Part shown: piece by piece, positions 1 through 6,620 of the stretch
Position numbering within the stretch: position 1 is the first letter of the stretch
How the letters are laid out: every line of letters starts with the position of its first letter
DNA from: Arsenicicoccus bolidensis DSM 15745
GTDB taxonomy: Bacteria; Actinomycetota; Actinomycetes; Actinomycetales; Dermatophilaceae
Length of the DNA stretch: 64,000 nt
Reading direction: 5' to 3'
NCBI RefSeq assembly: GCF_000426385.1
Contig: NZ_AUFG01000015.1
Coordinates: 1 to 64,000 of the forward strand
Notes under the pieces: generated by a model
The model's database searches: none
Told to the model about the DNA's origin: nothing
What the model saw: only the letters and a program-made list of their open reading frames with translations
Position numbers and translations under genes: made by a program

Positions 1-168
1 GGCACCAAGGCCGGCCAGCGCGTGATGGTCGAGGTCAGCAAGGACCTCAAGACGGTCGAGGTGCGCACCGGTGGCCGCGGCGGCCATGGGCGTCACGGCG
101 GCCAGCCCGGTCAGACGCCGGCCCCCAGCACGAGCGGAGCGGCCTCCCCCGCCGGCTACGCCGTCTGA
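1..168 (+). CDS. PepSY-like repeat protein, 3' end only
   Basis: This open frame enters from the left edge and stops at TGA 166-168, so only the last 55 residues are seen. It begins GTKAGQRVMVEVSKDLKTVEV and runs into a Gly/His/Arg-rich stretch and a Pro/Ser/Ala tail. It matches the second repeat and tail of the next gene (GTKAGQQVFYDVSKDL), so the two are tandem paralogues. The repeat resembles the PepSY fold used by small secreted actinobacterial proteins; that family call is by appearance only. No terminator hairpin is obvious in the 125 bp before the next gene. Confidence 0.75.
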   Translation, partial: GTKAGQRVMVEVSKDLKTVEVRTGGRGGHGRHGGQPGQTPAPSTSGAASPAGYAV

Positions 169-292
169 TTCCTAGGTCGGCCCCACGGCGTTGACAGCGT
201 CGCGACAGCCCTGGTCGTGATCGTAGAGGCGGCGGGTGAAGGGCCCGCCGGTGCACCCGCACCGACCTCATGACGATCCACCAGGAGCAACG

Positions 293-985
293 ATGTCCCC
301 CGACAACCGCACTCTCACGGCTGCCGCGGTGGCCGCTGCCGGTCTGATGATCGCCGGCGGCGCCGCGGCCGCCAACGCCGCCACCAGCGGGTCCACGCAG
401 GCGTCGACGGGCTACGGCTACGCCGCCCAGGGTTACGGCGACGCCGGGCGGGGCGGGCAGCGGGCCCCGCACGAGCACACCGCCGCCACGGCCGACCAGA
501 CCGCCAAGGTCAAGGCCGCTGTGACGGCCAAGGACTCGACCATCACGGTCAGCACGGTGCAGAAGGACCCGGACGGATCCTTCGACGCGCTCGGCACCAA
601 GGCAGGCCAGCAGGTCCGCGTCGACGTCTCCGCGGACTACAAGACGGTCACGGTCGGCACCGGTGGCGGCCACGGCGGTAGCGGGCAGAACGACACCGCC
701 GTGACCGGCACCGAGGCGACCAAGGTCAAGGACGCCGTCAAGGCCAAGGACTCCTCGGTCACCATCACGGAGGTCCGCAAGGACCCCGACGGGTCCTACG
801 ACGCGCTCGGCACCAAGGCCGGCCAGCAGGTCTTCTACGACGTGTCCAAGGACCTGGCGACGATCACCCAGAGCACCGGCGGTCACGGCGGCCGTGGGGG
901 CCACGGCGGGCAGCAGGGCCAGCCCGATCAGCAGGGTCAGCAGGCGCCCACCGGAGGGGCAACGTCCGCCCCCACCAGCGCCTGA
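293..985 (+). CDS. Secreted protein with two PepSY-like repeats and Gly/His-rich tail
   Basis: A 230-residue protein. ATG 293 is chosen because AGGAG (283-287) lies 5 bp upstream. Residues 1-30 form a signal peptide ending ANAA. Two repeats of about 60 residues follow (roughly 67-127 and 143-203), each with a TAKVK..KDS...KDPDGS(F/Y)DALGTKAGQQV pattern typical of PepSY-like domains, then a Gly/His/Gln-rich tail. PepSY domains are thought to modulate secreted peptidases or bind at the cell surface; no enzymatic role can be assigned here. The repeats share long exact DNA stretches with each other and with the truncated gene upstream, indicating recent internal and gene duplication. A TTGACA box at 191-196 may be its -35 element, though no good -10 is evident. 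A perfect hairpin follows the stop codon. Confidence 0.85.
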   Translation: MSPDNRTLTAAAVAAAGLMIAGGAAAANAATSGSTQASTGYGYAAQGYGDAGRGGQRAPHEHTAATADQTAKVKAAVTAKDSTITVSTVQKDPDGSFDALGTKAGQQVRVDVSADYKTVTVGTGGGHGGSGQNDTAVTGTEATKVKDAVKAKDSSVTITEVRKDPDGSYDALGTKAGQQVFYDVSKDLATITQSTGGHGGRGGHGGQQGQPDQQGQQAPTGGATSAPTSA

Positions 986-1000
986 CCAGCTCGCCCACCG

Positions 1001-1031
1001 GAGCCCGGCGACCCACGCGGTCGCCGGGCTC
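1001..1031 (+). terminator. 13-bp perfect GC-rich hairpin terminator
   Basis: GAGCCCGGCGACC (1001-1013) pairs perfectly with 1019-1031 around a 5-nt loop, 16 bp after the stop codon of the PepSY-like gene. There is no U tract, as is usual in high-GC actinobacteria. The stem is closely related in sequence to the hairpin at 4092-4120. Confidence 0.8.
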
Positions 1032-1091
1032 CACAGCGTCGGCACAGGCGCACGACAGCGCCACGGCAGGCTGCGCACCCACCCTGGAGAC

Positions 1092-1493
1092 ATGAGCACG
1101 CCCGCCGCCTCCCTCCCCCGCCTCGCCGTCCCCGCGGCCCTCGGTGCGATCGCCGTGGGGATGCTGGCCTGGGCGACCGTGCTCGGCCGCACGCTGTCGG
1201 CGACCTACGCCGCCGAGCGGTGGGGCCTCGCCTGGGTGGGCCTCGACCTGGCCCTCGCCGGGTTGTTCGCCACGACCGGCTGGCTCGTCCGGCGGCAGGA
1301 CCCCCTCGCCCCGGGACTCGCGCTGGCCACCGCGACGGCCCTGCTGGCGGACGCGTGGTTCGACTGCAGCACAGCAGGATCCGCAGACCTCGTCGGCGCG
1401 GTGCTGATGGCCTCCGTGGAGCTGCCAGCGGCGGCCGCGCTGGCCGGTTGGGCGGTGCGGACCACCCGACGGCGCGAGACAGTGGGGGCATGA
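1092..1493 (+). CDS. Small four-helix membrane protein, unknown function
   Basis: A 133-residue hydrophobic protein. ATG 1092 has GGAG just upstream. About four membrane helices are visible (near residues 11-30, 45-65, 72-90 and 100-122), ending in a basic tail (RTTRRRE). Its TGA overlaps the ATG of the next gene (ATGA at 1490-1493), so the two are translationally coupled and probably act together. I do not recognise a named family. Confidence 0.7.
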   Translation: MSTPAASLPRLAVPAALGAIAVGMLAWATVLGRTLSATYAAERWGLAWVGLDLALAGLFATTGWLVRRQDPLAPGLALATATALLADAWFDCSTAGSADLVGAVLMASVELPAAAALAGWAVRTTRRRETVGA

Positions 1494-2041
1494 CCGACCT
1501 TCACGACCTCGAGCACGGCACCGACCTCGGGACGGCGCTCGAGACCTACGACCGGCTCGCGCCCGTGACGGTGGCGCAGCTGCGGGGATGGTGGCGCGGC
1601 ACCGAGATCCCGACGGGGCATCCCCTCGACGGCGCGCTGACGGCATACGGCTGGTGGGGCAAGTGGTTCGCGGGACCGGAGGACGCGCACCCGCTGGTGT
1701 TCCGGGCGCAGGGCGGCGGGACCTACGAGGTGGACCCCGCCCGGCTCCCCCTGGGCGTCGGCCTGCGGGTGCCGCCCCTGCTGCGAGCTCGCATGACGGC
1801 CAATGCCTTTCGCGCGCTGCGCCCGGCGCTGCAGACCCGTCGTCCTCGGGGCCGGCTGCGGATGCTCGAGCATCGTGGCGTGGTGTCGGCAGCCCTCGTC
1901 TACGACCACCAGCCGATCGTCGACACCTTCCGGGCGGTCGACCCGGACACCCTCGTCGGGGTGATGGACCTGCGCGGGATACCGCCATACCTCTTCTCCC
2001 TCAGGCGCAGCACTGCTATGGTTGAATCCTCAACTATCTAG
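1490..2041 (+). CDS. GXWXG / DUF4334 domain protein
   Basis: A 183-residue soluble protein whose start overlaps the stop of the preceding membrane-protein gene by ATGA. Near residue 30 it carries GWWRG, the GXWXG motif that defines the N-terminal domain of this family. The C-terminal part (RGRLRMLEHRGVVSAALVYDHQPIVDTFR...) matches the associated DUF4334 domain. The biochemical role of the family is unknown. The last codons overlap the promoter and operator-like palindrome of the downstream dioxygenase gene. Confidence 0.85.
   Translation: MTDLHDLEHGTDLGTALETYDRLAPVTVAQLRGWWRGTEIPTGHPLDGALTAYGWWGKWFAGPEDAHPLVFRAQGGGTYEVDPARLPLGVGLRVPPLLRARMTANAFRALRPALQTRRPRGRLRMLEHRGVVSAALVYDHQPIVDTFRAVDPDTLVGVMDLRGIPPYLFSLRRSTAMVESSTI
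2017..2037 (+). promoter_or_regulatory. Extended -10 promoter overlapped by an operator-like palindrome
   Basis: TGC-TATGGT (extended -10, hexamer 2017-2022) overlaps the inverted repeat GTTGA-ATCC-TCAAC (2021-2034), which extends to AT-N-GTTGA/TCAAC-N-AT (2018-2037). The palindrome would cover the -10 element and start site of the dioxygenase gene starting at 2067. AT-rich repeats of this shape are typical of MarR-type regulator sites, but no MarR gene lies in this window, so the regulator is inferred. Confidence 0.45.
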
Positions 2042-2066
2042 CAGACTGCCAGCCAGGAGCCAGCCC

Positions 2067-2948
2067 GTGACCACCACCACCGCCGCAGCCGACGCGCTCG
2101 TGCCCGCGACCCACCCCTTCGCCGGCCACCTGCACCGCGCCGCGGCGGCGGAGCGGCACCCCTCGTGGACGCCGGACGACGGGGCCCTCCCCGCGATGTA
2201 CCTCTCCCACGGCGCACCGCCGCTGCTCGCCGACGCGGGGTGGATGGCGGAGCTCCACACCTGGGCCCACGACCTGCCCCGCCCGCGCGCCGTCCTCGTC
2301 GTGAGCGCCCACTGGGAGTCCGACGCCATCGCCATCACCAACCCCCATCCACGCGAGCTGGTCTACGACTTCTGGGGGTTCGACCCCATCTACGAGCAGA
2401 TGCGGTATGACGTCCCCGACGCCTCGTGGCTCTCCCGACGCGTGCGCGAGGTCATGCCGGACGGGGTGCACGTCCACGAGCAGACCGCTCGCGGACTCGA
2501 CCACGGCGCCTGGGTGCCCCTCAAGGCGATGTATCCCGAGGCGGACGTCCCGGTGCTCCAGCTCAGCCTGCCGACCGCGGACCCTGAGCGGCTCCTGCGC
2601 CTCGGGGCGGCCCTGCGTCCCCTGCGCGACGAGGGCGTGCTGGTCCTCGGCTCGGGCTTCATGACGCACGGGCTGCCCTTCATCCAGTGGTCCCAGCCGG
2701 ACGTCGTGCCGACCTGGTCCTCGGAGTTCGACGCCTGGGCGGCGGAGGCGCTCGGGCGCGGGGACGTCGAGGAGCTGGCGCGGTTCGCCGAGCGCGCTCC
2801 CGGGGTGGGCTTCGCGCACCCGACCGTCGAGCACTTCACGCCGCTGTTCGTCACGCTGGGGGCGGCAGCCGATCCGGCCGCTCCCGTGCAGGCCGTCGTC
2901 GAGGGCTATTGGACGGGCTTGTCCAAGCGGTCCTTCCAGGTGGCCTGA
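2067..2948 (+). CDS. DODA-type extradiol aromatic ring-opening dioxygenase
   Basis: A 293-residue protein of the LigB/YgiD (4,5-DOPA extradiol dioxygenase) family, which cleaves catechol-type rings using one metal ion. Seen motifs: MYLSHGAPPL (His about 48), VVSAHWES (His about 82) and GSGFMTHGLP (His near 200), the expected metal ligands and catalytic histidines. GTG 2067 is preferred because AGGAG (2055-2059) sits 7 bp before it; an ATG at 2022 lies inside the promoter palindrome. The next gene encodes a quinone-reductase-like GST, so the pair may handle catechols and quinones. The natural substrate is unknown. Confidence 0.9.
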   Translation: MTTTTAAADALVPATHPFAGHLHRAAAAERHPSWTPDDGALPAMYLSHGAPPLLADAGWMAELHTWAHDLPRPRAVLVVSAHWESDAIAITNPHPRELVYDFWGFDPIYEQMRYDVPDASWLSRRVREVMPDGVHVHEQTARGLDHGAWVPLKAMYPEADVPVLQLSLPTADPERLLRLGAALRPLRDEGVLVLGSGFMTHGLPFIQWSQPDVVPTWSSEFDAWAAEALGRGDVEELARFAERAPGVGFAHPTVEHFTPLFVTLGAAADPAAPVQAVVEGYWTGLSKRSFQVA

Positions 2949-2997
2949 GCCGTGCGACCCGTGGCTAACCTCGCGACCGCCGGGGCATGGTGAGGTC

Positions 2998-4062
2998 ATG
3001 CCTGACGCACGCAACGCCTCCGTCGACGGCCCCTTCGAGCGGGACGAGTCCTATGTCAACGACCGCATCGTCGCGGACGCCCCCGCCGGCGAGCCCACGG
3101 GCGACCGGGTCGGCGCCATGCGCTGGCCGGTGGAGCCGGGTCGCTATCGCCTGGTCGCGGCCCGGGCCTGCCCCTGGGCGCACCGCAGCGTCATCGTCCG
3201 CCGGCTGCTCGGCCTCGAGGACGTCATCTCGCTGGGGCTCGTGTCCCCCACCCACGGCGAGGAGTCGTGGAACTTCGACCTCGACCCGGACGGGCGGGAC
3301 CCGGCCCTGGGGATCCACCTGCTCCGCGAGGCCTACGACAAGCGGATCCCCGACTACCCCAAGGGGGTCACGGTCCCGGCGATCGTGGACGTCCCGACCG
3401 GGCAGCTGGTGACCAACGACTTCCCGCAGATCACGCTCGACCTGTCGACGCAGTGGCGCGAGCACCACCGCGAGGGCGCGCCCGACCTGTGGCCGGAGGC
3501 GCTCCGGGCCGAGATGGAGCCGCTGATGACGCGGATCTACACCGAGGTCAACAACGGGGTCTACCGCTGCGGCTTCGCCTCGGACCAGGCGTCGTACGAC
3601 GCGGCGTACGAGCGCCTGTGGACCGCGCTGGACTGGCTCGAGGGCTACCTCGCCGACCGGCGCTACCTCGTCGGCGACCACATCACCGAGGCCGACGTGC
3701 GGCTGTTCACCACGCTGGTGCGCTTCGACGCCGTCTACCACGGCCACTTCAAGTGCAACCGGAGCACGCTGTCCGAGATGCCGGTCCTCCACGCCTACCT
3801 GCGCGACCTGTTCCAGACGCCCGGGTTCGGCGACACGACGGACTTCCCGCAGATCAAGGAGCACTACTACTGGGTGCACTCGGACGTGAACCCCACGCGC
3901 ATCGTCCCGCTCGGCCCCGACCTGGCCGGGCTGCTCGAGCCCAGCGGCCGCGAGCAGCTCGGCGGGTCGCCGTGGGGCGCGGGCACGGCTCCCGCCCCGG
4001 TCCCCGAGGGCGAGCGCGTGCCGGCGGACCACACCCCCCTGGGGGAGCGCGCCTGGCAGTGA
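2998..4062 (+). CDS. Glutathionyl-hydroquinone reductase-like GST (possibly mycothiol-dependent)
   Basis: A 354-residue protein of the YqjG/ECM4 omega-like GST family, which removes thiol adducts from hydroquinones. The signature active-site CPWAHR starts at Cys58, followed by a thioredoxin-like domain with VTVPAIVD and an all-helical C-terminal domain (GVYRCGFASDQASYD, LVGDHITEADVRLF). Length fits the family. Actinobacteria usually make mycothiol rather than glutathione, so the thiol substrate may be mycothiol, as reported for corynebacterial homologues; that is inference. It converges on norB with a hairpin between the two genes. Confidence 0.88.
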   Translation: MPDARNASVDGPFERDESYVNDRIVADAPAGEPTGDRVGAMRWPVEPGRYRLVAARACPWAHRSVIVRRLLGLEDVISLGLVSPTHGEESWNFDLDPDGRDPALGIHLLREAYDKRIPDYPKGVTVPAIVDVPTGQLVTNDFPQITLDLSTQWREHHREGAPDLWPEALRAEMEPLMTRIYTEVNNGVYRCGFASDQASYDAAYERLWTALDWLEGYLADRRYLVGDHITEADVRLFTTLVRFDAVYHGHFKCNRSTLSEMPVLHAYLRDLFQTPGFGDTTDFPQIKEHYYWVHSDVNPTRIVPLGPDLAGLLEPSGREQLGGSPWGAGTAPAPVPEGERVPADHTPLGERAWQ

Positions 4063-4091
4063 GCGGGCTCAGCGCGCTCAGGTATGACGGA

Positions 4092-4120
4092 GCCCCGGCG
4101 ACCCGCGTGGTCGCCGGGGC
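4092..4120. terminator. Bidirectional hairpin between convergent genes
   Basis: GCCCCGGCGACC (4092-4103) pairs perfectly with 4109-4120 around a 5-nt loop, between the convergent reductase and norB genes. The octamer GTATGACG (4082-4089) sits immediately to its left. No T tract is present. Confidence 0.75.
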
Positions 4121-4129
4121 CCGGCCTGA

Positions 4130-6535
4130 TCACTCGTGGAGCGATGGCTCCGTGTCGGTCGTGCGCAGGTCGCCGGCCTCGACCTCGTCCGAGCGGCCGC
4201 GCAGCGACCTCCCGGTGAGCAGGCCGACCATGAACACGCCGATCGCGAGCGCACCCAGGGCGAAGATGATGTCCCCGGGGACGCGCAGCCACCGCACGAA
4301 GGTCAGCGTGGGGGTGTAGAGGAACTCCTCGCTGCGGGCGTACCACAGGCCGGAGTCGATCGACGCCCAGGCCTGGGCCAGGCCCAGCGGTAGGAGCGAG
4401 ACCAGGGCCATCGTGAGCAGGCCGCCGTTCAGGCCCCAGAAGCCCCACTTGATCCACCGGTCGTTCCACTCGTGACCCGGCATCAGCGAGCGCACGCAGA
4501 ACAGCATGAGACCGATGCCGAGCATCCCGTAGACGCCGAACAGGGCGGTGTGGGCGTGCAGCGGAGTCAGGTTGAGGCCCTGGACGTAGAACAGCGAGAT
4601 CGGCGGGTTGATCAGGAAGCCGAAGACCCCGGCGCCCAACATGTTCCAGAAGGAGACCGAGACGAAGAAGTAGATCGCCCACTTGTAGCCCGAGACCCAC
4701 TCCTTGACCTTGAGGATGCGCAGGTTGCGGAAGGCCTCGAAGCCGACGAGGGCGAGCGGGACGACCTCCAGCGCGCTGAAGACGGCGCCGAGTGCCATGA
4801 CCGGGGCCGGGGCGCCGGTGAAGTACAGGTGGTGGGCCGTCCCGATGATGCCGCCGGCGAGGAAGATCGTCGTCGCGGAGATGACCGCCGTGGTGCCGGT
4901 GGTCGCCTTGATCAGGCCGAGGCGGGCGAACAGGAACGCGATGACCGTCGTGGCGAAGACCTCGAAGAAGCCCTCGACCCACAGGTGCACGACCCACCAA
5001 CGCCAGTACTCTGCGATCGACAGGTGGGTGGAGTGGCCCATGCCGAAGGCTGCGCCGTAGAACCCGGCGATGGCCAGGCAGCTCATGAGCAGCATCGCCA
5101 CGAGCGAGCGCATGCTGCCCGAGGCCAGGGGCGCGTCCTCGGTGGGGCTGATCGACGAGCCCGTCGCCTTGGCCCGGCGCAGGGCCGGGGCCATCGCGCG
5201 CCACATCAGGAAGAACCACAGGAACAGGCCGATGAACAGGCCGATCTGGAAGACCCGGCCCAGGTCGACGTACTCGTAGCCCTGGGTGCCGAGCCAGAAG
5301 GTGAGCTCGGTGCCGTAGCCCATCTTGCCCTTGATCGACAGCCACTCGCCGGCCATCGAGCCCAGCACGACGATCAGCAGGGCGACGAACAGCACGTTGA
5401 CGCCGAGCCGCTGCAGCCTGGGCTCACGACCGCCGACGGCGGGACCGACGTAGAGGCCGGTGGCGAGCCACGCGGTCGCGATCCAGAAGATGCCGAGCTG
5501 GGTGTGCCACGTGCGCACGACGGCATACGGCAGGACCTGGTCGATCGGGATCCCGAAGAGAGCACCGCCCTCGACGCCGTAGTGGGCGCTGACGACGCCG
5601 CAGGCGATCTGCAGGACCAGCAGGAAGCCGACGACGAAGAAGTACTTGAGCGTCGCGCGCTGGCTCGGGGTCGGGGCGTAGCCGAGGAGCGGGTCGCGGC
5701 CGGGTGCCAGCTCCGGGGTCTGCACGTCCTCCTCGGCGTAGGACGTGTGGTACCACACGAGCCCGGCGATGCCGCCCAGGAGCAGGATGAAGCTGATGAT
5801 GCTCCACAGGATGTTGCCCGGCGGCGGGACGTTGTCGATCAGGGGCTCGTGCGGCCAGTTCTGCGTGTAGGTCACGTCCGTGCCGGGGGCGTCGGTGGAC
5901 GACGACCAGCTGGTCCACCAGAAGAAGGCCGCCATCTGCCGGGCCGCCGCGGGGTCCTTGAGCGTGCCGCGCGGGATGGCGTAGTGCTCGTGGCCGCCGG
6001 CGAACATCGAGCCGTAGTACTGGGCGTTGGACTCGAACGCCCGGACCCGCTCCGGGGACAGCGAGATGGTCTCGGTGCGGGCGTCGAAGGTGTTGGTGCG
6101 CATGGCCTGCTTGAGGCGCGCCTTGAGCGCGGCCTGGCGCTCGACGGGCAGCTGGTCGTAGGACGACATGCCCTCCGCCTTGGTCCAGGTCTCGAGCAGC
6201 AGCGTGGACTCGCGGTGGAGCCAGTCGGCCGTCCAGTCCGGAGCGACGTAGGCCCCGTGGCCCCAGACGGACCCGATCTCCTGCCCGCCGAGGGATGCCC
6301 AGACCTGCTGTCCCTGGACGATGTCGTCGCCGGTGAACAGCTCCTGCCCGTCGGTGGACACGACGTGGGCGGGGATCGGCGGCTTGTGGGTGTTGATCTG
6401 CTGCCCCATCCACAGCAGCACGGCGAACGAGCCGACGACCACGCAGGCCAGCGCGATCCACCATCGCTTGTCTCGCCGGGAGATCCGGTGGTGCTCGACG
6501 AGCGCTCCGGTGTCTTGAGAGTCCTTGAGGCTCAT
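4130..6535 (-). CDS. norB: Quinol-dependent nitric oxide reductase (qNOR)
   Basis: An 801-residue single-subunit NO reductase, which reduces 2 NO to N2O with electrons from quinol at the membrane. After an N-terminal helix, an extracytoplasmic domain of about 200 residues replaces the cytochrome-c subunit of cNOR. A heme-copper-oxidase-like bundle follows, with WHTQLGIFW (heme b ligand), EYWRWWVVHLWVEGFFEV (metal-binding His and functional Glu), HHLYF (FeB histidines) and LHAHTALFGVYG (heme ligands). ATG 6535 is chosen for GGAGG four bases upstream; a longer frame exists but lacks a ribosome site. It stands alone without other denitrification genes, suggesting NO detoxification. A perfect inverted repeat 26 bp upstream is a likely operator. 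Confidence 0.95.
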   Translation of the reverse strand: MSLKDSQDTGALVEHHRISRRDKRWWIALACVVVGSFAVLLWMGQQINTHKPPIPAHVVSTDGQELFTGDDIVQGQQVWASLGGQEIGSVWGHGAYVAPDWTADWLHRESTLLLETWTKAEGMSSYDQLPVERQAALKARLKQAMRTNTFDARTETISLSPERVRAFESNAQYYGSMFAGGHEHYAIPRGTLKDPAAARQMAAFFWWTSWSSSTDAPGTDVTYTQNWPHEPLIDNVPPPGNILWSIISFILLLGGIAGLVWYHTSYAEEDVQTPELAPGRDPLLGYAPTPSQRATLKYFFVVGFLLVLQIACGVVSAHYGVEGGALFGIPIDQVLPYAVVRTWHTQLGIFWIATAWLATGLYVGPAVGGREPRLQRLGVNVLFVALLIVVLGSMAGEWLSIKGKMGYGTELTFWLGTQGYEYVDLGRVFQIGLFIGLFLWFFLMWRAMAPALRRAKATGSSISPTEDAPLASGSMRSLVAMLLMSCLAIAGFYGAAFGMGHSTHLSIAEYWRWWVVHLWVEGFFEVFATTVIAFLFARLGLIKATTGTTAVISATTIFLAGGIIGTAHHLYFTGAPAPVMALGAVFSALEVVPLALVGFEAFRNLRILKVKEWVSGYKWAIYFFVSVSFWNMLGAGVFGFLINPPISLFYVQGLNLTPLHAHTALFGVYGMLGIGLMLFCVRSLMPGHEWNDRWIKWGFWGLNGGLLTMALVSLLPLGLAQAWASIDSGLWYARSEEFLYTPTLTFVRWLRVPGDIIFALGALAIGVFMVGLLTGRSLRGRSDEVEAGDLRTTDTEPSLHE

Positions 6536-6560
6536 CGCCCCTCCATTAATAACGGGATAT

Positions 6561-6582
6561 GTCGTGCTTAATATTGCACGAC
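6561..6582. promoter_or_regulatory. Inverted repeat between norB and hrpB, probable NO-responsive operator
   Basis: GTCGTGC-N8-GCACGAC is a perfect 7-bp-arm palindrome with an AT-rich centre (TTAATATT), in an otherwise GC-rich region. It lies 26 bp upstream of norB on the minus strand and about 27 bp from the hrpB -10 box. NO-reductase genes are commonly controlled by NsrR (Rrf2 family) or other NO sensors at AT-centred palindromes; which regulator applies here is not shown. Confidence 0.5.
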
Positions 6583-6608
6583 CTGAGAGCACTCTGACAA
6601 CCGGGGGC

Positions 6609-6614
6609 TACTCT
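6609..6614 (+). promoter_or_regulatory. -10 box for leaderless hrpB transcript
   Basis: GGC-TACTCT places its last base 7 bp before ATG 6621, so transcription would start at or next to the start codon. No ribosome-binding site precedes the ATG, consistent with leaderless translation. No convincing -35 is seen. Confidence 0.45.
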
Positions 6615-6620
6615 CTGGGC

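Noticed and set aside
4472-6571. 699-residue plus-strand open frame opposite norB
   Set aside because: norB has all heme and metal ligands; the opposite frame is charged low-complexity sequence without motifs.
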